A stretch of 64,000 nucleotides of DNA from Ardenticatenaceae bacterium (GTDB lineage: Bacteria > Chloroflexota > Anaerolineae > Promineifilales > Promineifilaceae). Numbering within the stretch: position 1 is the stretch's first letter; each line of letters opens with the position of its first letter. Made by a program: the position numbers and the translations under genes. Shown here in pieces: positions 16,704 through 25,981 of this stretch. Location of the stretch: contig JACKBV010000013.1 in assembly GCA_020634315.1 (NCBI GenBank), positions 1 through 64,000 on the forward strand. The letters run 5' to 3'. The notes beneath the pieces were generated by a model that ran no database searches, was not told the origin of the DNA, and saw only the letters and a program-made list of their open reading frames with translations.

Positions 16704-18707
16704 GTGGTTACCCGACAAGAGTTAGAACGAGCTATCGTTGCAATTGAGGAACGGCGCACGGTTTTAGGCGCACAGGTCGTGGATACGGCCGTTGCCGCCT
16801 TGCGTGAAAAGCTGGCTTCGCTGCTGGACTCATCAGCCGATGCCTATAAATTCCTGACCGTATTGGTTGCCGACTTGTCGGGGTTTACGGCCATGTCTGA
16901 AGTGATGGATGCAGAACAGGTGCGCGATATGATCGACGCCATGTGGCAGCGCCTGGATCATGTAATCCATATGTGGGGCGGGGCGGTAGACAAGCACCTG
17001 GGAGATGGCGTGATTGCCTTGTTTGGCTTGTCGGAAGCGGAAGAGGATGCGGCCGAGCGGGCGGTGCAGGCGGCGCTGGATATGTTGTTGGAATTGACTG
17101 TTTTGAATGAGCGCATTCAACAGTTGGATTATGGGCAATTTGGCTGGCGTTTGAACCGGTACCGTTTGCAAATGCGTGTGGGCGTGAATGCCGGGCCGGT
17201 GTATTGGGGGCAGGTGGGCAGCCGCGACGTGAATACGGCCGTTGGCGATGCAGTCACCATTGCGCAGCAGTTAGAATCGCTGGCTCCGGTGGGGGGAACA
17301 CTCATTTCAGAGTCAGTTTACCGTCCCATTCAAGAATTATTTGAGGTTAAGCCGCTGATGCCGGTTACGGTGTCGGCGCAAATTCCGCCGCTGCCCGTTT
17401 ATGTGGTGGAACACGAAAAGTCGGCCGCTTTTGGGCCGCTGGTAGAGCGGAGTGATATACAAACACGCCTGATTGGGCGTGATATGGCGCTGATGCAGTT
17501 GCAGCAGGTGGTGCAGGCGGCGTTGGATGGCGGCTTTTGTCAGTTTGTGACGGTGGTGGGGGATGTTGGCGTTGGGAAGTCGCGGCTGCTGCGGGAGTTT
17601 CGCCGGTTGTTGCAAATGGGGCCAGAGGTGGCGGTTTGGTACGGCCGTATCCAGCCAGAACTGACGCATGTGCCCTATGGCTTGCTGCGCGATTTGTTGG
17701 CGCAGCAGTTTCACATTCGCCATTGGCAGCACGGGCATGTTGCCCATGAAAAATTGAGTCGTGGCCTGGCTGTTTATTTTTCGTCGCACGAGGTGGATGA
17801 CCTGGTGCGCAAGTTAGGCTCTTTTCTGGCGTTGACGGACAGCGTAACGGCCGTATCCGAACAAGATGGCTTTGCTGCGGTGGCGAAAGTGTTAACGGCC
17901 GTTGCCCAAAACCAGCCTACCTTGCTCGTACTCGACGATGTACAGCATGCCGATGTCGGTTCCCTGGCTTGTCTGGAGTATCTGGCGGATGTTTGCCAGG
18001 ATGTGCCCCTCATTTTTGCCGCGCTTACTCGCCCCGATTTGTTGCAGAGCCGTCCCAATTGGCCGCAGCTGCCCTGGCCCGGTGAAACCTTGACTTTATC
18101 GCCGCTCAATTCCATTGACACACGCCATTTGCTGCACGACTTGCTGCAAGATGTCCCCAATTTGCCTTTACCGGCACTGGATATGATCGTCGCTTCTACC
18201 CAAGGTAACGCCTTGTTTATCAAAGAACTGCTCACTTACCTGACTGTGCATGAAGTGTTGGAGCAAACTGATGAGGCGCGTCGCCTTCATTCAGGGCGAT
18301 TGCAGGCGTTGGCTGTGCCCACAACTTTGCGCGGATTGTACTGGACGCGCTTCACACAGCTTGCCGAAGAGGAACGCGCCGTGCTGCAAAAAGCGTCGGT
18401 GATTGGGCCAGTTTTTTGGACGGATGCGCTGTGTACCCTTGTGGGCAAGGATGTGGCATCGTTGTTGCCGGGGCTGGAACAACAGGGCATCATTCGCCTG
18501 CGCCATGGTGCTTATTTTCCTGATTCGCAGGAATATGAATTTCAACATGATTGGTGGCAGAAAATTGCTTATGAGAGTATGCCGCTTTCTGCACGAGTGC
18601 GTTTGCATCGGCAGGTAGTTGATTGGTTATCAAGACAAATGGGTGAGCTATTTCCTCGATTGCCGTTATTTATTGCCCGGCAGCAGGCATTGGCGCAAGC
18701 CACGTGA
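16704..18707 (+). CDS. Class III cyclase-like domain + AAA ATPase (paralogue A, lacks transition-state Asn/Arg)
   Basis: A 667-aa protein starting at a GTG. A class III nucleotidyl cyclase domain (about 48-235) keeps both metal Asp residues (Asp57 in VADLSGFT and Asp101 in KHLGDGV), the substrate Lys97 and Thr178. The Asn and Arg that stabilise the transition state (NxxxR) are replaced by Thr185 and Gln189 (AVTIAQQL). An AAA-type ATPase domain follows, with Walker A GDVGVGKS (286-293) and Walker B LLVLDDVQHAD. The protein ends after a domain similar to the middle of paralogue B and lacks B's TPR tail. It is 22 bp upstream of paralogue B. On its own the cyclase is probably inactive; see the finding on heterodimerisation. 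Confidence 0.88.
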   Translation: MVTRQELERAIVAIEERRTVLGAQVVDTAVAALREKLASLLDSSADAYKFLTVLVADLSGFTAMSEVMDAEQVRDMIDAMWQRLDHVIHMWGGAVDKHLGDGVIALFGLSEAEEDAAERAVQAALDMLLELTVLNERIQQLDYGQFGWRLNRYRLQMRVGVNAGPVYWGQVGSRDVNTAVGDAVTIAQQLESLAPVGGTLISESVYRPIQELFEVKPLMPVTVSAQIPPLPVYVVEHEKSAAFGPLVERSDIQTRLIGRDMALMQLQQVVQAALDGGFCQFVTVVGDVGVGKSRLLREFRRLLQMGPEVAVWYGRIQPELTHVPYGLLRDLLAQQFHIRHWQHGHVAHEKLSRGLAVYFSSHEVDDLVRKLGSFLALTDSVTAVSEQDGFAAVAKVLTAVAQNQPTLLVLDDVQHADVGSLACLEYLADVCQDVPLIFAALTRPDLLQSRPNWPQLPWPGETLTLSPLNSIDTRHLLHDLLQDVPNLPLPALDMIVASTQGNALFIKELLTYLTVHEVLEQTDEARRLHSGRLQALAVPTTLRGLYWTRFTQLAEEERAVLQKASVIGPVFWTDALCTLVGKDVASLLPGLEQQGIIRLRHGAYFPDSQEYEFQHDWWQKIAYESMPLSARVRLHRQVVDWLSRQMGELFPRLPLFIARQQALAQAT

Positions 18708-18729
18708 TGCCGGGTAGTTGTTGTTTTTT

Positions 18730-21700
18730 ATGATCGAGTCTGTATCCCTTGAGCGTACACAATTGGAAGAGGCCATTGCTGTTTTGCAGCGGCAATCTTC
18801 GCTGCTGGATGCAGGCATTGTTCAGCTCATCCTGACTGTGCTTCAGGAAAAGTTGGATTCGCTGCGCCAAACGGCCGTTTCTCAAACAACACAGCGCAAA
18901 CAGGTAACAACCTTGTTCGCCAATGTCTCCGGCTTCACCTGGGTTTTTGAGGCGATGAGCGATACCAACGTGCTGAACATGATGAACCTGCTCTGGAATC
19001 AATTGGATATGGCGATTAAAGAGCAGGGTGGCATGGTTGATAAACATCTTGGCGATGGTGTCATGGGGGTCTTTGGGGTTCCCGTTGCTTATGAGGATGA
19101 TCCCATCCGCGCCATTCGGGCCGCTCTCGATATGCGGGCGCTGCTCAGCGACTTTTTGCAAGACCTGGCAAATTCGCCAATTGCGGCGGCAGCTGTTGGC
19201 GAGACAGAAGCAAATTGGCACGACCGGCTGCGTGGGTTGCAAATTCGCGTTGGTGTTAACACCGGGCCTGTTTTATTGGGCCAGGTGGGAGCCAGCCACG
19301 AGTTCACAGCGATTGGTGATGCCGTGAATGTAGGGCGACGCCTGGAGCAGGCCGCCCCGCCTGGGGGTATTCTCATTTCCCATGAGACGTATGTCCAGGT
19401 GCGCGGCACGTTTGATGTGGAACCCATCGGGCCAATTGCCGTGAAGGGACGCACCGACCCCGTGACGGCGTACCTGGTGCTTGGCGTAAGGCCGCGTCTG
19501 TTTCAAGCGACCGGGCGCGGCGTGGAAGGTGTTGAAACGCAAATGGTGGGGCGGGATGAGGAGTTGCAGCAGTTGCAGGAGACGGTGCGGCGTGCTGTGC
19601 AATTACGCCAGGGGCAGTGGGTGACGGTGACTGGTGAGGCTGGTGTGGGGAAGTCGCGCCTGGTGCATGAGTTTACGCGTTGGCTGCGCGAATCGGGGCC
19701 GCAGGATGTTGTTGTGTTGAAGGGAAGAGCAGAGCCGGAGGAACGGCCGTTACCCTTCACCCTGATCCGCGATCTCTTTACCACATACTTCGACATTCGT
19801 GACAATGATCGCGCTGTGGTGGCTGAGGAAAAGTTTGTGCGCGGCATGCAGCAGTTTGTGTCGCAGCCTGAAGCGGATATTCGCCAGCGTGTGCGGGTTA
19901 TCAGCCAGCTAATTGGGTTAGGCGGGGCCGATGTCTATCGCCCGGTGCGCTATGAAGTGGAGCCGCTGCAACTGCGTGATCGGGCGTATCGGTATGTGAC
20001 GGGTTTGTTTGCCGCGATAACGGCCGTTTCCCATGCTGCTGTCCTTATTCTGGAAGATGTGCATTGGGCTGATACGGAATCATTAAAGCTGATCGCCCAT
20101 CTGAGCCGCATTTGTCGCCGCGAGCCGTTGTTAATCATCAGCCTGGCACGCCCCTTGCTATTTGAGCGCGAGCCAGATTGGTTAACAATGCAAGAACTGC
20201 ATCGCCATGTGCAGATACGGCCGTTAGCCGAAGACGAAAGCTACCAGCTTGTGCAAAACATTTTGCGCAAGCTGCCCGAAATCCCCGATGACCTGACCAA
20301 CCTGATTGTCGAACGCGCCGAGGGCAATCCCTTCTACGTCGAAGAGATGGTCAAAATCTTAATTGAAGATGGGTTGATTATCCCCGGACAAACGGCGTGG
20401 CGCTTGCAGCCCAAACGCCTGACACGCGTGCGCGTGCCACCCACGCTCACCGGCGTTTTGCAGGCACGCCTGGATCGCCTGTCTACATTGGAGCGCATCA
20501 CTTTGCAAAAAGCGGCCGTGGTTGGGCGCGAATTTTGGGATCGTGTGGTCGGTCAGATGCAAGATGACATTGGGCGGACGCTTGATGAAGGCGAAACATT
20601 GATTGCTTTGCAGGCGTTGGAGAAGCGCGAAATGGTTTTCCGGCGGCAGACATCTGGCTTTGCCGGGGCACAGGCTTACATCTTTAAACATGCTATGTTG
20701 CGCGATGTTGCTTATGAGAGTGTGCTGCTGCGGCAGCGTCCTCTTTACCACAAGCAGGCCGCCGATTGGTTGGTAACAGAGAGCGGGGATCGCGTGGCTG
20801 AATATGCCAGCGCGATTGCCGAGCATTATGAAGAAGCGGCGGAAAATATCACGGCTGCGCAATTTTATGAGATGGCCGCCGAGCAGGCGCAAGAACGTGA
20901 CAATCCAGAACTGGCGATTGATTATTACCGCAAAGTGTTGGCTTTGCTGTCAGAGTATCCTGACCTGGTTGTGGAACTGCTGCGCGTGCAAGAGAAGCTG
21001 GGTGATTTGCTCAAGTTGCAGGCGCGGCTGGTGGAAGCGTCGCAAATTTACATGTTGATGCGGCATACGGCCGAATTGGATGGTGATTTGGAAGCGCAAG
21101 CCCGCGCTTGCAATGGGTTGGCGGAAATCAGCCAGCAGCAGGCCAATTATGCGAGTATGTTGGGGCATGTGGTGCAGTCGGAGCAAATTGCCTGGTTGGT
21201 TAATGCGGAATTGGAATTGGCGCGAGGGCTTTTGTTGAAGGGTGCGGCGCATTTGGGCTTGGGTGATGTGGAATCTGCGCAACAAACGGCCGTTCAGGCC
21301 ATTGGTATCAGCGAGCGTGTGGGAGAAGCGCGGTTTCTCACCGAAAGTTTGAGCCTGTTGTGTGTGGTGCAGATGCAAATGGGGCAGGCGGTGGCAGATG
21401 CATCCTGCTTGCAGCGGTTGGATGCACAGGCAGCGGATTTGCGGCGGCATGAGCATTTGCGAGAGGCACTGGCGTTTAATCAAATCGTGTTGGGTGGTTT
21501 GTACAATGAGTTGGGGCAGTACAATCGCGCTGCCCGCTATTTGCTGGAGGCGCTGCGCCTTTATCGTGAAATTGGTCATCAGGTTGCTGTCGCCAATACG
21601 CTCAATACGTTGGGGGAGACGGCACGTTTGCAGGGAAATGCGCAGGCGGCATTGACGTTGCACCGGCAGGCATTGCAAATTGCGGAGGCAATTGGCGACC

Positions 21701-22236
21701 GGTATGGGGAGTTGTTTTATCGCACGAATTTGGGTGGAGCCTATGTGCAGGCGCGACAATTTGCCGAGGCGGTGACGGAGCTGCGGCAGGTGATTGCCTT
21801 ATCGCAGGATGTGGCGCGGGTTGTGACCTGGATGGGGCTGGCTGAGGTGTATGATTTTTTGGCGGCGGCGTATTTGGGGTTGGGCGAGTTGGCGGAAGCG
21901 AAAACGGCCGTTTTGCAGGCACAACGACAGGCGCAAAAAAGCCGCGACACTCGTTCGTTGGCAATTGCCTGGCGCATCTTGGGAAAAATCCTGTCACAGG
22001 TCGGTGAGCCAATCTCGTTGGCAGAAAAAACATGGACGGCGTCAGCCTGTTTTGCCAAAAGTTTGCGTGTTTTGCAGGAAAACGGCCGTGCCGCCATGCC
22101 GCGTGAACAAGCCTACACATTATGGGATTGGGCCATTCACGAACAGCGGCAAGGCTTATTGGAGAAAAGCCAGCAGTTACAAAAACGCGCCTTGCTCATT
22201 GCCAAAAAACTAAAAATCTCCTTTCCCCAAACGTAG
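18730..22236 (+). CDS. Class III cyclase-like domain + AAA ATPase + TPR (paralogue B, lacks one metal Asp)
   Basis: A 1168-aa protein. Its cyclase domain (about 57-250) keeps the transition-state pair Asn200 and Arg204 (DAVNVGRRL), Lys105, Thr193 and the second metal Asp109 (HLGDGV). The first metal Asp is Asn65 (LFANVSGFT). The AAA domain has Walker A GEAGVGKS and Walker B LILEDVHWAD. TPR repeats follow from about residue 690 to the end (for example AANTLNTLGETARLQGN-like units, written here from AVANTLNTLGETARLQGN). The ATG at 18730 is the first ATG; the TTG four codons earlier is unlikely. It is the second gene of a probable two-gene operon. Related cyclase-AAA-TPR proteins act in signalling; the input is unknown. 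Confidence 0.88.
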   Translation: MIESVSLERTQLEEAIAVLQRQSSLLDAGIVQLILTVLQEKLDSLRQTAVSQTTQRKQVTTLFANVSGFTWVFEAMSDTNVLNMMNLLWNQLDMAIKEQGGMVDKHLGDGVMGVFGVPVAYEDDPIRAIRAALDMRALLSDFLQDLANSPIAAAAVGETEANWHDRLRGLQIRVGVNTGPVLLGQVGASHEFTAIGDAVNVGRRLEQAAPPGGILISHETYVQVRGTFDVEPIGPIAVKGRTDPVTAYLVLGVRPRLFQATGRGVEGVETQMVGRDEELQQLQETVRRAVQLRQGQWVTVTGEAGVGKSRLVHEFTRWLRESGPQDVVVLKGRAEPEERPLPFTLIRDLFTTYFDIRDNDRAVVAEEKFVRGMQQFVSQPEADIRQRVRVISQLIGLGGADVYRPVRYEVEPLQLRDRAYRYVTGLFAAITAVSHAAVLILEDVHWADTESLKLIAHLSRICRREPLLIISLARPLLFEREPDWLTMQELHRHVQIRPLAEDESYQLVQNILRKLPEIPDDLTNLIVERAEGNPFYVEEMVKILIEDGLIIPGQTAWRLQPKRLTRVRVPPTLTGVLQARLDRLSTLERITLQKAAVVGREFWDRVVGQMQDDIGRTLDEGETLIALQALEKREMVFRRQTSGFAGAQAYIFKHAMLRDVAYESVLLRQRPLYHKQAADWLVTESGDRVAEYASAIAEHYEEAAENITAAQFYEMAAEQAQERDNPELAIDYYRKVLALLSEYPDLVVELLRVQEKLGDLLKLQARLVEASQIYMLMRHTAELDGDLEAQARACNGLAEISQQQANYASMLGHVVQSEQIAWLVNAELELARGLLLKGAAHLGLGDVESAQQTAVQAIGISERVGEARFLTESLSLLCVVQMQMGQAVADASCLQRLDAQAADLRRHEHLREALAFNQIVLGGLYNELGQYNRAARYLLEALRLYREIGHQVAVANTLNTLGETARLQGNAQAALTLHRQALQIAEAIGDRYGELFYRTNLGGAYVQARQFAEAVTELRQVIALSQDVARVVTWMGLAEVYDFLAAAYLGLGELAEAKTAVLQAQRQAQKSRDTRSLAIAWRILGKILSQVGEPISLAEKTWTASACFAKSLRVLQENGRAAMPREQAYTLWDWAIHEQRQGLLEKSQQLQKRALLIAKKLKISFPQT

Positions 22237-22385
22237 CTTTCCGCGAAATTGTCATAGGCAGCACGTCTAACCCAAACGATTTGGTTTGTTTACCTTTTTC
22301 TTACACACCTGCGGTAACATGCCCTTGCCAAAATAACGTTATACAATTTTGAAAACTTAAATTAATTCTGGAAGAGGAAATTTCG

Positions 22386-24269
22386 ATGACCGTACAAACA
22401 GATTCCTACAATTTCAAAGCGGAAATCAAACAGCTATTACAAATCCTGGTGCATTCGTTGTACAAGGATCGTGACATTTTCTTGCGTGAATTAATCTCCA
22501 ATGCTTCTGACGCGTTGACCCGGCTGCATTTCGAGATGCTAACCAACCGCGATGTCCTGGATGCCGATGCTGAACTGGCAATTCATATTGATGTGCCTGA
22601 AGTGGAAGAGGGGGAAGCTAAGAAAATCATCATCAAAGATAGCGGTATTGGCATGACGCGTGATGAACTGATTCACAACCTGGGCACGATTGCCCAGTCT
22701 GGGGCACGCGAGTTTTTGAGCAAGATTGGCGCAGAAGAAATGGATCCCAGTGATGTGATTGGTCAATTTGGGGTTGGTTTTTATTCTGTGTTTATGGTGG
22801 CTGACGAGGTGCGCGTGGTGTCGCGCAGTTACCAGAAAGATGCGGAAGCCGCAGCCTGGATTTCTGATGGCAGCGAAAGTTTCCATGTCGAAGCTGCCGA
22901 TAAGGCGGATCGTGGAACGGAATTGCACATTACGTTAAAGAAGGATGCTGAGGAGTTTGCCACTGAGTGGAAACTGCGCCAAATCATTAAGAAGCATTCT
23001 GATTTTGTGCGTTTCCCGGTTTATGTGGGTGAGGAGCAGGCGAATCAGCAGGAGTCGTTGTGGCGGAAACGGCCGTCTGACGTGACCGACGATGATTACA
23101 AAAACTTCTATCGGCAGATGACGATGGAATTTGAAGAGCCGCTGTTGACCATTCATTTCGCCGCCGATGTGCCGGTGAATGTGCGTGCTGTGCTCTTTAT
23201 TCCTGCCAAACGTGAACCGGGCATTTTAGCTGCACGCAAAGACCCCGGTGTCATGCTTTATTCGCACAACGTGTTAATTCAGGAATATTGCACCGATTTG
23301 CTGCCCAATTGGCTTGGTTTCATTGACGGTGTGGTTGATTCTGAAGATTTGCCGCTCAATGTCAGCCGTGAATCGGTGCAAAACAACCGCATCATGGCGA
23401 ATTTGGGTTCAACCATTCGCAAACGTATTCTCCGCGAGTTGAATAAACTGGCGGAAGAGGATGCTGAAAAGTATGAGGCGTTTTGGCAAGAGTTTGGCCG
23501 CGCTTTCAAAGAAGGCGTTGCGACAGACCCCACCGCCAAAGAGGATGTGCTGCCGTTTTTCCGCTATTACTCTTCTAAAGCGGATGGCCTGACTTCTCTG
23601 GACGAATACATTGGGCGGATGGCCGAGGGGCAAGATGCTATCTATTATGTGCTGGGTGAAGACAGACGGTCGGTGGCACACAGCCCTCATTTGGATCCGT
23701 TTAAGGCGCGTGATTTGGAAGTGTTGTATTGGGTAGACCCGCTCGACTCGTTGATTGCGCCAGCGATGTTGGAATACAAAGAGAAGCCGTTTAAGAATAT
23801 TGATGATGCTGGCCTGGAACTGCCGGAGTTGGAAGAGGAAGAGAAGGAAGAGGATGAGGAAACGGCCGTTCCCGAAAAAGATTTCAACCTCTTTGTCGGG
23901 CGCTGCGTGACAACATTAGGCGAGCGTGTGGTTGAAGTGCGTGCATCCAAAGTGTTGAAAGATAGCCCGGTGCGTTTGGTTTCCCCGAAAGATGCACAAA
24001 ACCGCGAAATGCACCGCATCTATCGCTACCTTGACCAAAACTACGAAGTGCCGAAAAAGATTTTGGAAGTGAATCGCCATCATCCATTGATTGCCAGTCT
24101 GGCCCGCTTAATCAACGAAGAACCAGATTCCCCAGTGATCAATATGTCCATCGAGCAATTGTATGACAGCGCCTTAGTGCAAGAAGGCTTGCACCCGAAT
24201 CCGGTGCAAATGCTGCCCCGCATCCAGGAACTAATGATGCTCGCCGCGCAAAGCATGAAGCGCGAGTAA
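22386..24269 (+). CDS. htpG: Molecular chaperone HtpG (Hsp90)
   Basis: A 627-aa bacterial Hsp90, standard length. The GHKL ATPase domain shows LRELISNASDALTRL, DSGIGMTRDEL and GQFGVGFYSVFMVAD. The middle domain has LPLNVSRESVQNNRIM with the catalytic Arg region. The C-terminal dimerisation domain follows an acidic linker (EEEEKEEDEETAVPEKD). It is an ATP-driven cytosolic chaperone. The ATG follows GGAAGAGGAAATTTCG. No CIRCE element is visible in the 149-bp upstream gap. One hyper-palindrome copy (23862) encodes ETAV in the acidic linker. Confidence 0.97.
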   Translation: MTVQTDSYNFKAEIKQLLQILVHSLYKDRDIFLRELISNASDALTRLHFEMLTNRDVLDADAELAIHIDVPEVEEGEAKKIIIKDSGIGMTRDELIHNLGTIAQSGAREFLSKIGAEEMDPSDVIGQFGVGFYSVFMVADEVRVVSRSYQKDAEAAAWISDGSESFHVEAADKADRGTELHITLKKDAEEFATEWKLRQIIKKHSDFVRFPVYVGEEQANQQESLWRKRPSDVTDDDYKNFYRQMTMEFEEPLLTIHFAADVPVNVRAVLFIPAKREPGILAARKDPGVMLYSHNVLIQEYCTDLLPNWLGFIDGVVDSEDLPLNVSRESVQNNRIMANLGSTIRKRILRELNKLAEEDAEKYEAFWQEFGRAFKEGVATDPTAKEDVLPFFRYYSSKADGLTSLDEYIGRMAEGQDAIYYVLGEDRRSVAHSPHLDPFKARDLEVLYWVDPLDSLIAPAMLEYKEKPFKNIDDAGLELPELEEEEKEEDEETAVPEKDFNLFVGRCVTTLGERVVEVRASKVLKDSPVRLVSPKDAQNREMHRIYRYLDQNYEVPKKILEVNRHHPLIASLARLINEEPDSPVINMSIEQLYDSALVQEGLHPNPVQMLPRIQELMMLAAQSMKRE

Positions 24270-24277
24270 TTCTGTGA

Positions 24278-24320
24278 AGAGAGAAGAGAGATGAGTGAAG
24301 AGCGAGTCACTCTTCTCTCT
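24278..24320. terminator. Hairpin between convergent htpG and metallophosphoesterase genes
   Basis: Arms AGAGAGAAGAG (24278-24288) and CTCTTCTCTCT (24310-24320) pair, with a nested GAGTGA/TCACTC stem. A long CT-rich tract follows to about 24365. A similar GAGAAGAG hairpin occurs at 44612-44641. Probably a bidirectional terminator, though the T-run is interrupted. Confidence 0.55.
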
Positions 24321-24366
24321 CCACTCTCCACTCTCCTCACTCTTCTTTCTTCTCTCCTCACTCCCC

Positions 24367-25896
24367 TTACCGGTAATGCTTCAATTTACTGCCAGTCCAC
24401 ATGTCAAAGCTAGGCGTGCCTTTGGCTTTATTGCCTCCGCGCCAACCCCCATTCTCTTCCGGGCCATAAATCACGACATAGGTCATTTGCTTTAATTTGA
24501 TAAAGTCAGCCGCCAGATCGAGGCCCGTCGTGCGCTGAATGCGTTCGCGCCAGGTGCCGGTGTTGATGTACAGCACTTCACGATTATTAGCCCCATCCAA
24601 TGCCCAAATGCCCGGTTTGTGCGTGTGTCCATAAAGCACAAAGTGGTAGTTTGGGTTATTTTGCCAGATATGCTCGCGGAACGCGCCCTGGAGATAGGGG
24701 TCGGCGTCGTCGTCGCTGCCGCTTTGGCTGCCCATGAAGAAGAGAACGAATTGGAGGAGGGTGTTGGTGTCGGTGAAGTCGAGCATTTTCCCGAAAAGCC
24801 AGCGCAAGGGAACGGCCGTTGCCAGCCGCACAAACTCATCAGGTCCCGGCGTATTTAGCCGTTCAACCAGGTCGCCCAAACCGCGCAGTCCGCGTGTGGC
24901 ACGCAAACCCTCATCTAAATTGGTGAGCGGCGTGCGCCAATGCTGCACAAAAGGTGTGTTCAGGATATTTTTGACAACCGCGTCCGTGATTTCATCCATC
25001 GCCTTGCGGTGACGCTTGTTTTGCTCAATTTCGTAGTAGAGCCATTCCAGCAGTCGCCCCATCGGCCGTACATTGTCAATATCTTCCAAGCGCTCTACCA
25101 AACTGTGCCCAATCCGATGCTCCATTTGCTGTGCTTGCCACACCAGGCCAACGGCAAATTCAGTGGCAATGACATCGCCAATGGGCACTTGTAGGTGCGC
25201 CTCCAGACTGGTGGTGTCGTGCCCGCCGCCATAGTTCCACAAGTCGAATTGGTGTCCGTGACGGCCGTATACGCCACTCACTTCATCTTGATAATCATAG
25301 CGGTACCACCACTGTCCCTGCGGATTGCCCGTCACCGTTGTCGTATCGACCGTTAAACCGGCCATTTTGCGCCACTCTTCGCGTAGCGAGGGATAGAGAT
25401 TGATCAGGCGATCATGATTGCCGGGGATGTAGAGCACCCGCACGGGTGGCAGCGTGCCCGGCTGAATAGCGGCCATGCGCTGGTGAATCTCTGCTTCCAA
25501 ATTGCGGAACAGCGCCAGAATTTCCCAATTGCGATACAAAATCGTGTCTTTGGGCACATCTTCCTTGTGTCCACTGGCGGGCATTTGCCCAAGGATGCGC
25601 AGGCATAATCGTTCGGTGGGGGTTGTGTTGGCGGTCGTGAGGGTGCGCCAATTGCGCACATCAGCCAGGCCATTTTCTCCCCAGGGGCGGTCGGCGGGCG
25701 GCACGTCAAACCAGTGGGCAGAGCGAATCAAATCGGGAATGTCGCCGAGCAGCAGTAGGGTGATTTCTTTTGCCCGTTTGCGCACGGCCAATTCGACAAT
25801 GTCGCTCAAAAAAACTTCTTCAAAAGCATCGGGGGGTAGGTTGTGTTTACCGGCGGTTTCGTCAACAAAGTGCAAATCGCTCAAGACAATAAGCAT
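24367..25896 (-). CDS. Calcineurin-like metallophosphoesterase
   Basis: A 509-aa cytosolic metallophosphoesterase. It shows the family blocks in order: SDLHFVDE at residue 7 (D-x-H), LLGDIPDLI (GD-x-x-D), IPGNHDRLINL (GNHD), GRHGHQFD and YGHTHKPGIW (GH-x-H). A long alpha-helical insert lies between the fourth and fifth blocks. The substrate could be a phosphodiester or a protein; nothing in the sequence decides. The start at 25896 (MLIVLSDLH) has an AGGAGG site upstream; the open frame continues 340 bp further but overlaps the downstream end of the PBP gene in another frame and has no motif. The C-terminus is distinctive (WRERIQRTTGLDL, MTYVVIYGPEENG). Confidence 0.88.
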   Translation of the reverse strand: MLIVLSDLHFVDETAGKHNLPPDAFEEVFLSDIVELAVRKRAKEITLLLLGDIPDLIRSAHWFDVPPADRPWGENGLADVRNWRTLTTANTTPTERLCLRILGQMPASGHKEDVPKDTILYRNWEILALFRNLEAEIHQRMAAIQPGTLPPVRVLYIPGNHDRLINLYPSLREEWRKMAGLTVDTTTVTGNPQGQWWYRYDYQDEVSGVYGRHGHQFDLWNYGGGHDTTSLEAHLQVPIGDVIATEFAVGLVWQAQQMEHRIGHSLVERLEDIDNVRPMGRLLEWLYYEIEQNKRHRKAMDEITDAVVKNILNTPFVQHWRTPLTNLDEGLRATRGLRGLGDLVERLNTPGPDEFVRLATAVPLRWLFGKMLDFTDTNTLLQFVLFFMGSQSGSDDDADPYLQGAFREHIWQNNPNYHFVLYGHTHKPGIWALDGANNREVLYINTGTWRERIQRTTGLDLAADFIKLKQMTYVVIYGPEENGGWRGGNKAKGTPSFDMWTGSKLKHYR

Positions 25897-25981
25897 GGGA
25901 ACCTCCTTGTGGGTGAACGGTAGACGGGGCTTGCCGCCTACCGATAACTGCTTATTGGCTATTGTAAACGATTTGGCAGGG

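Noticed and set aside
16704..22236. Paralogue A as a frameshifted fragment of a longer cyclase-AAA-TPR gene
   Set aside because: Only 22 bp separate its stop from the ATG of paralogue B, there is no leftover TPR sequence, and both frames are clean. Two genes are more likely than a broken one.
24278..24365. CT/GA-rich tract after htpG as a phase-variable simple repeat
   Set aside because: The tract has irregular units with no constant repeat length, and it lies between stop codons of convergent genes where slippage would change no frame.
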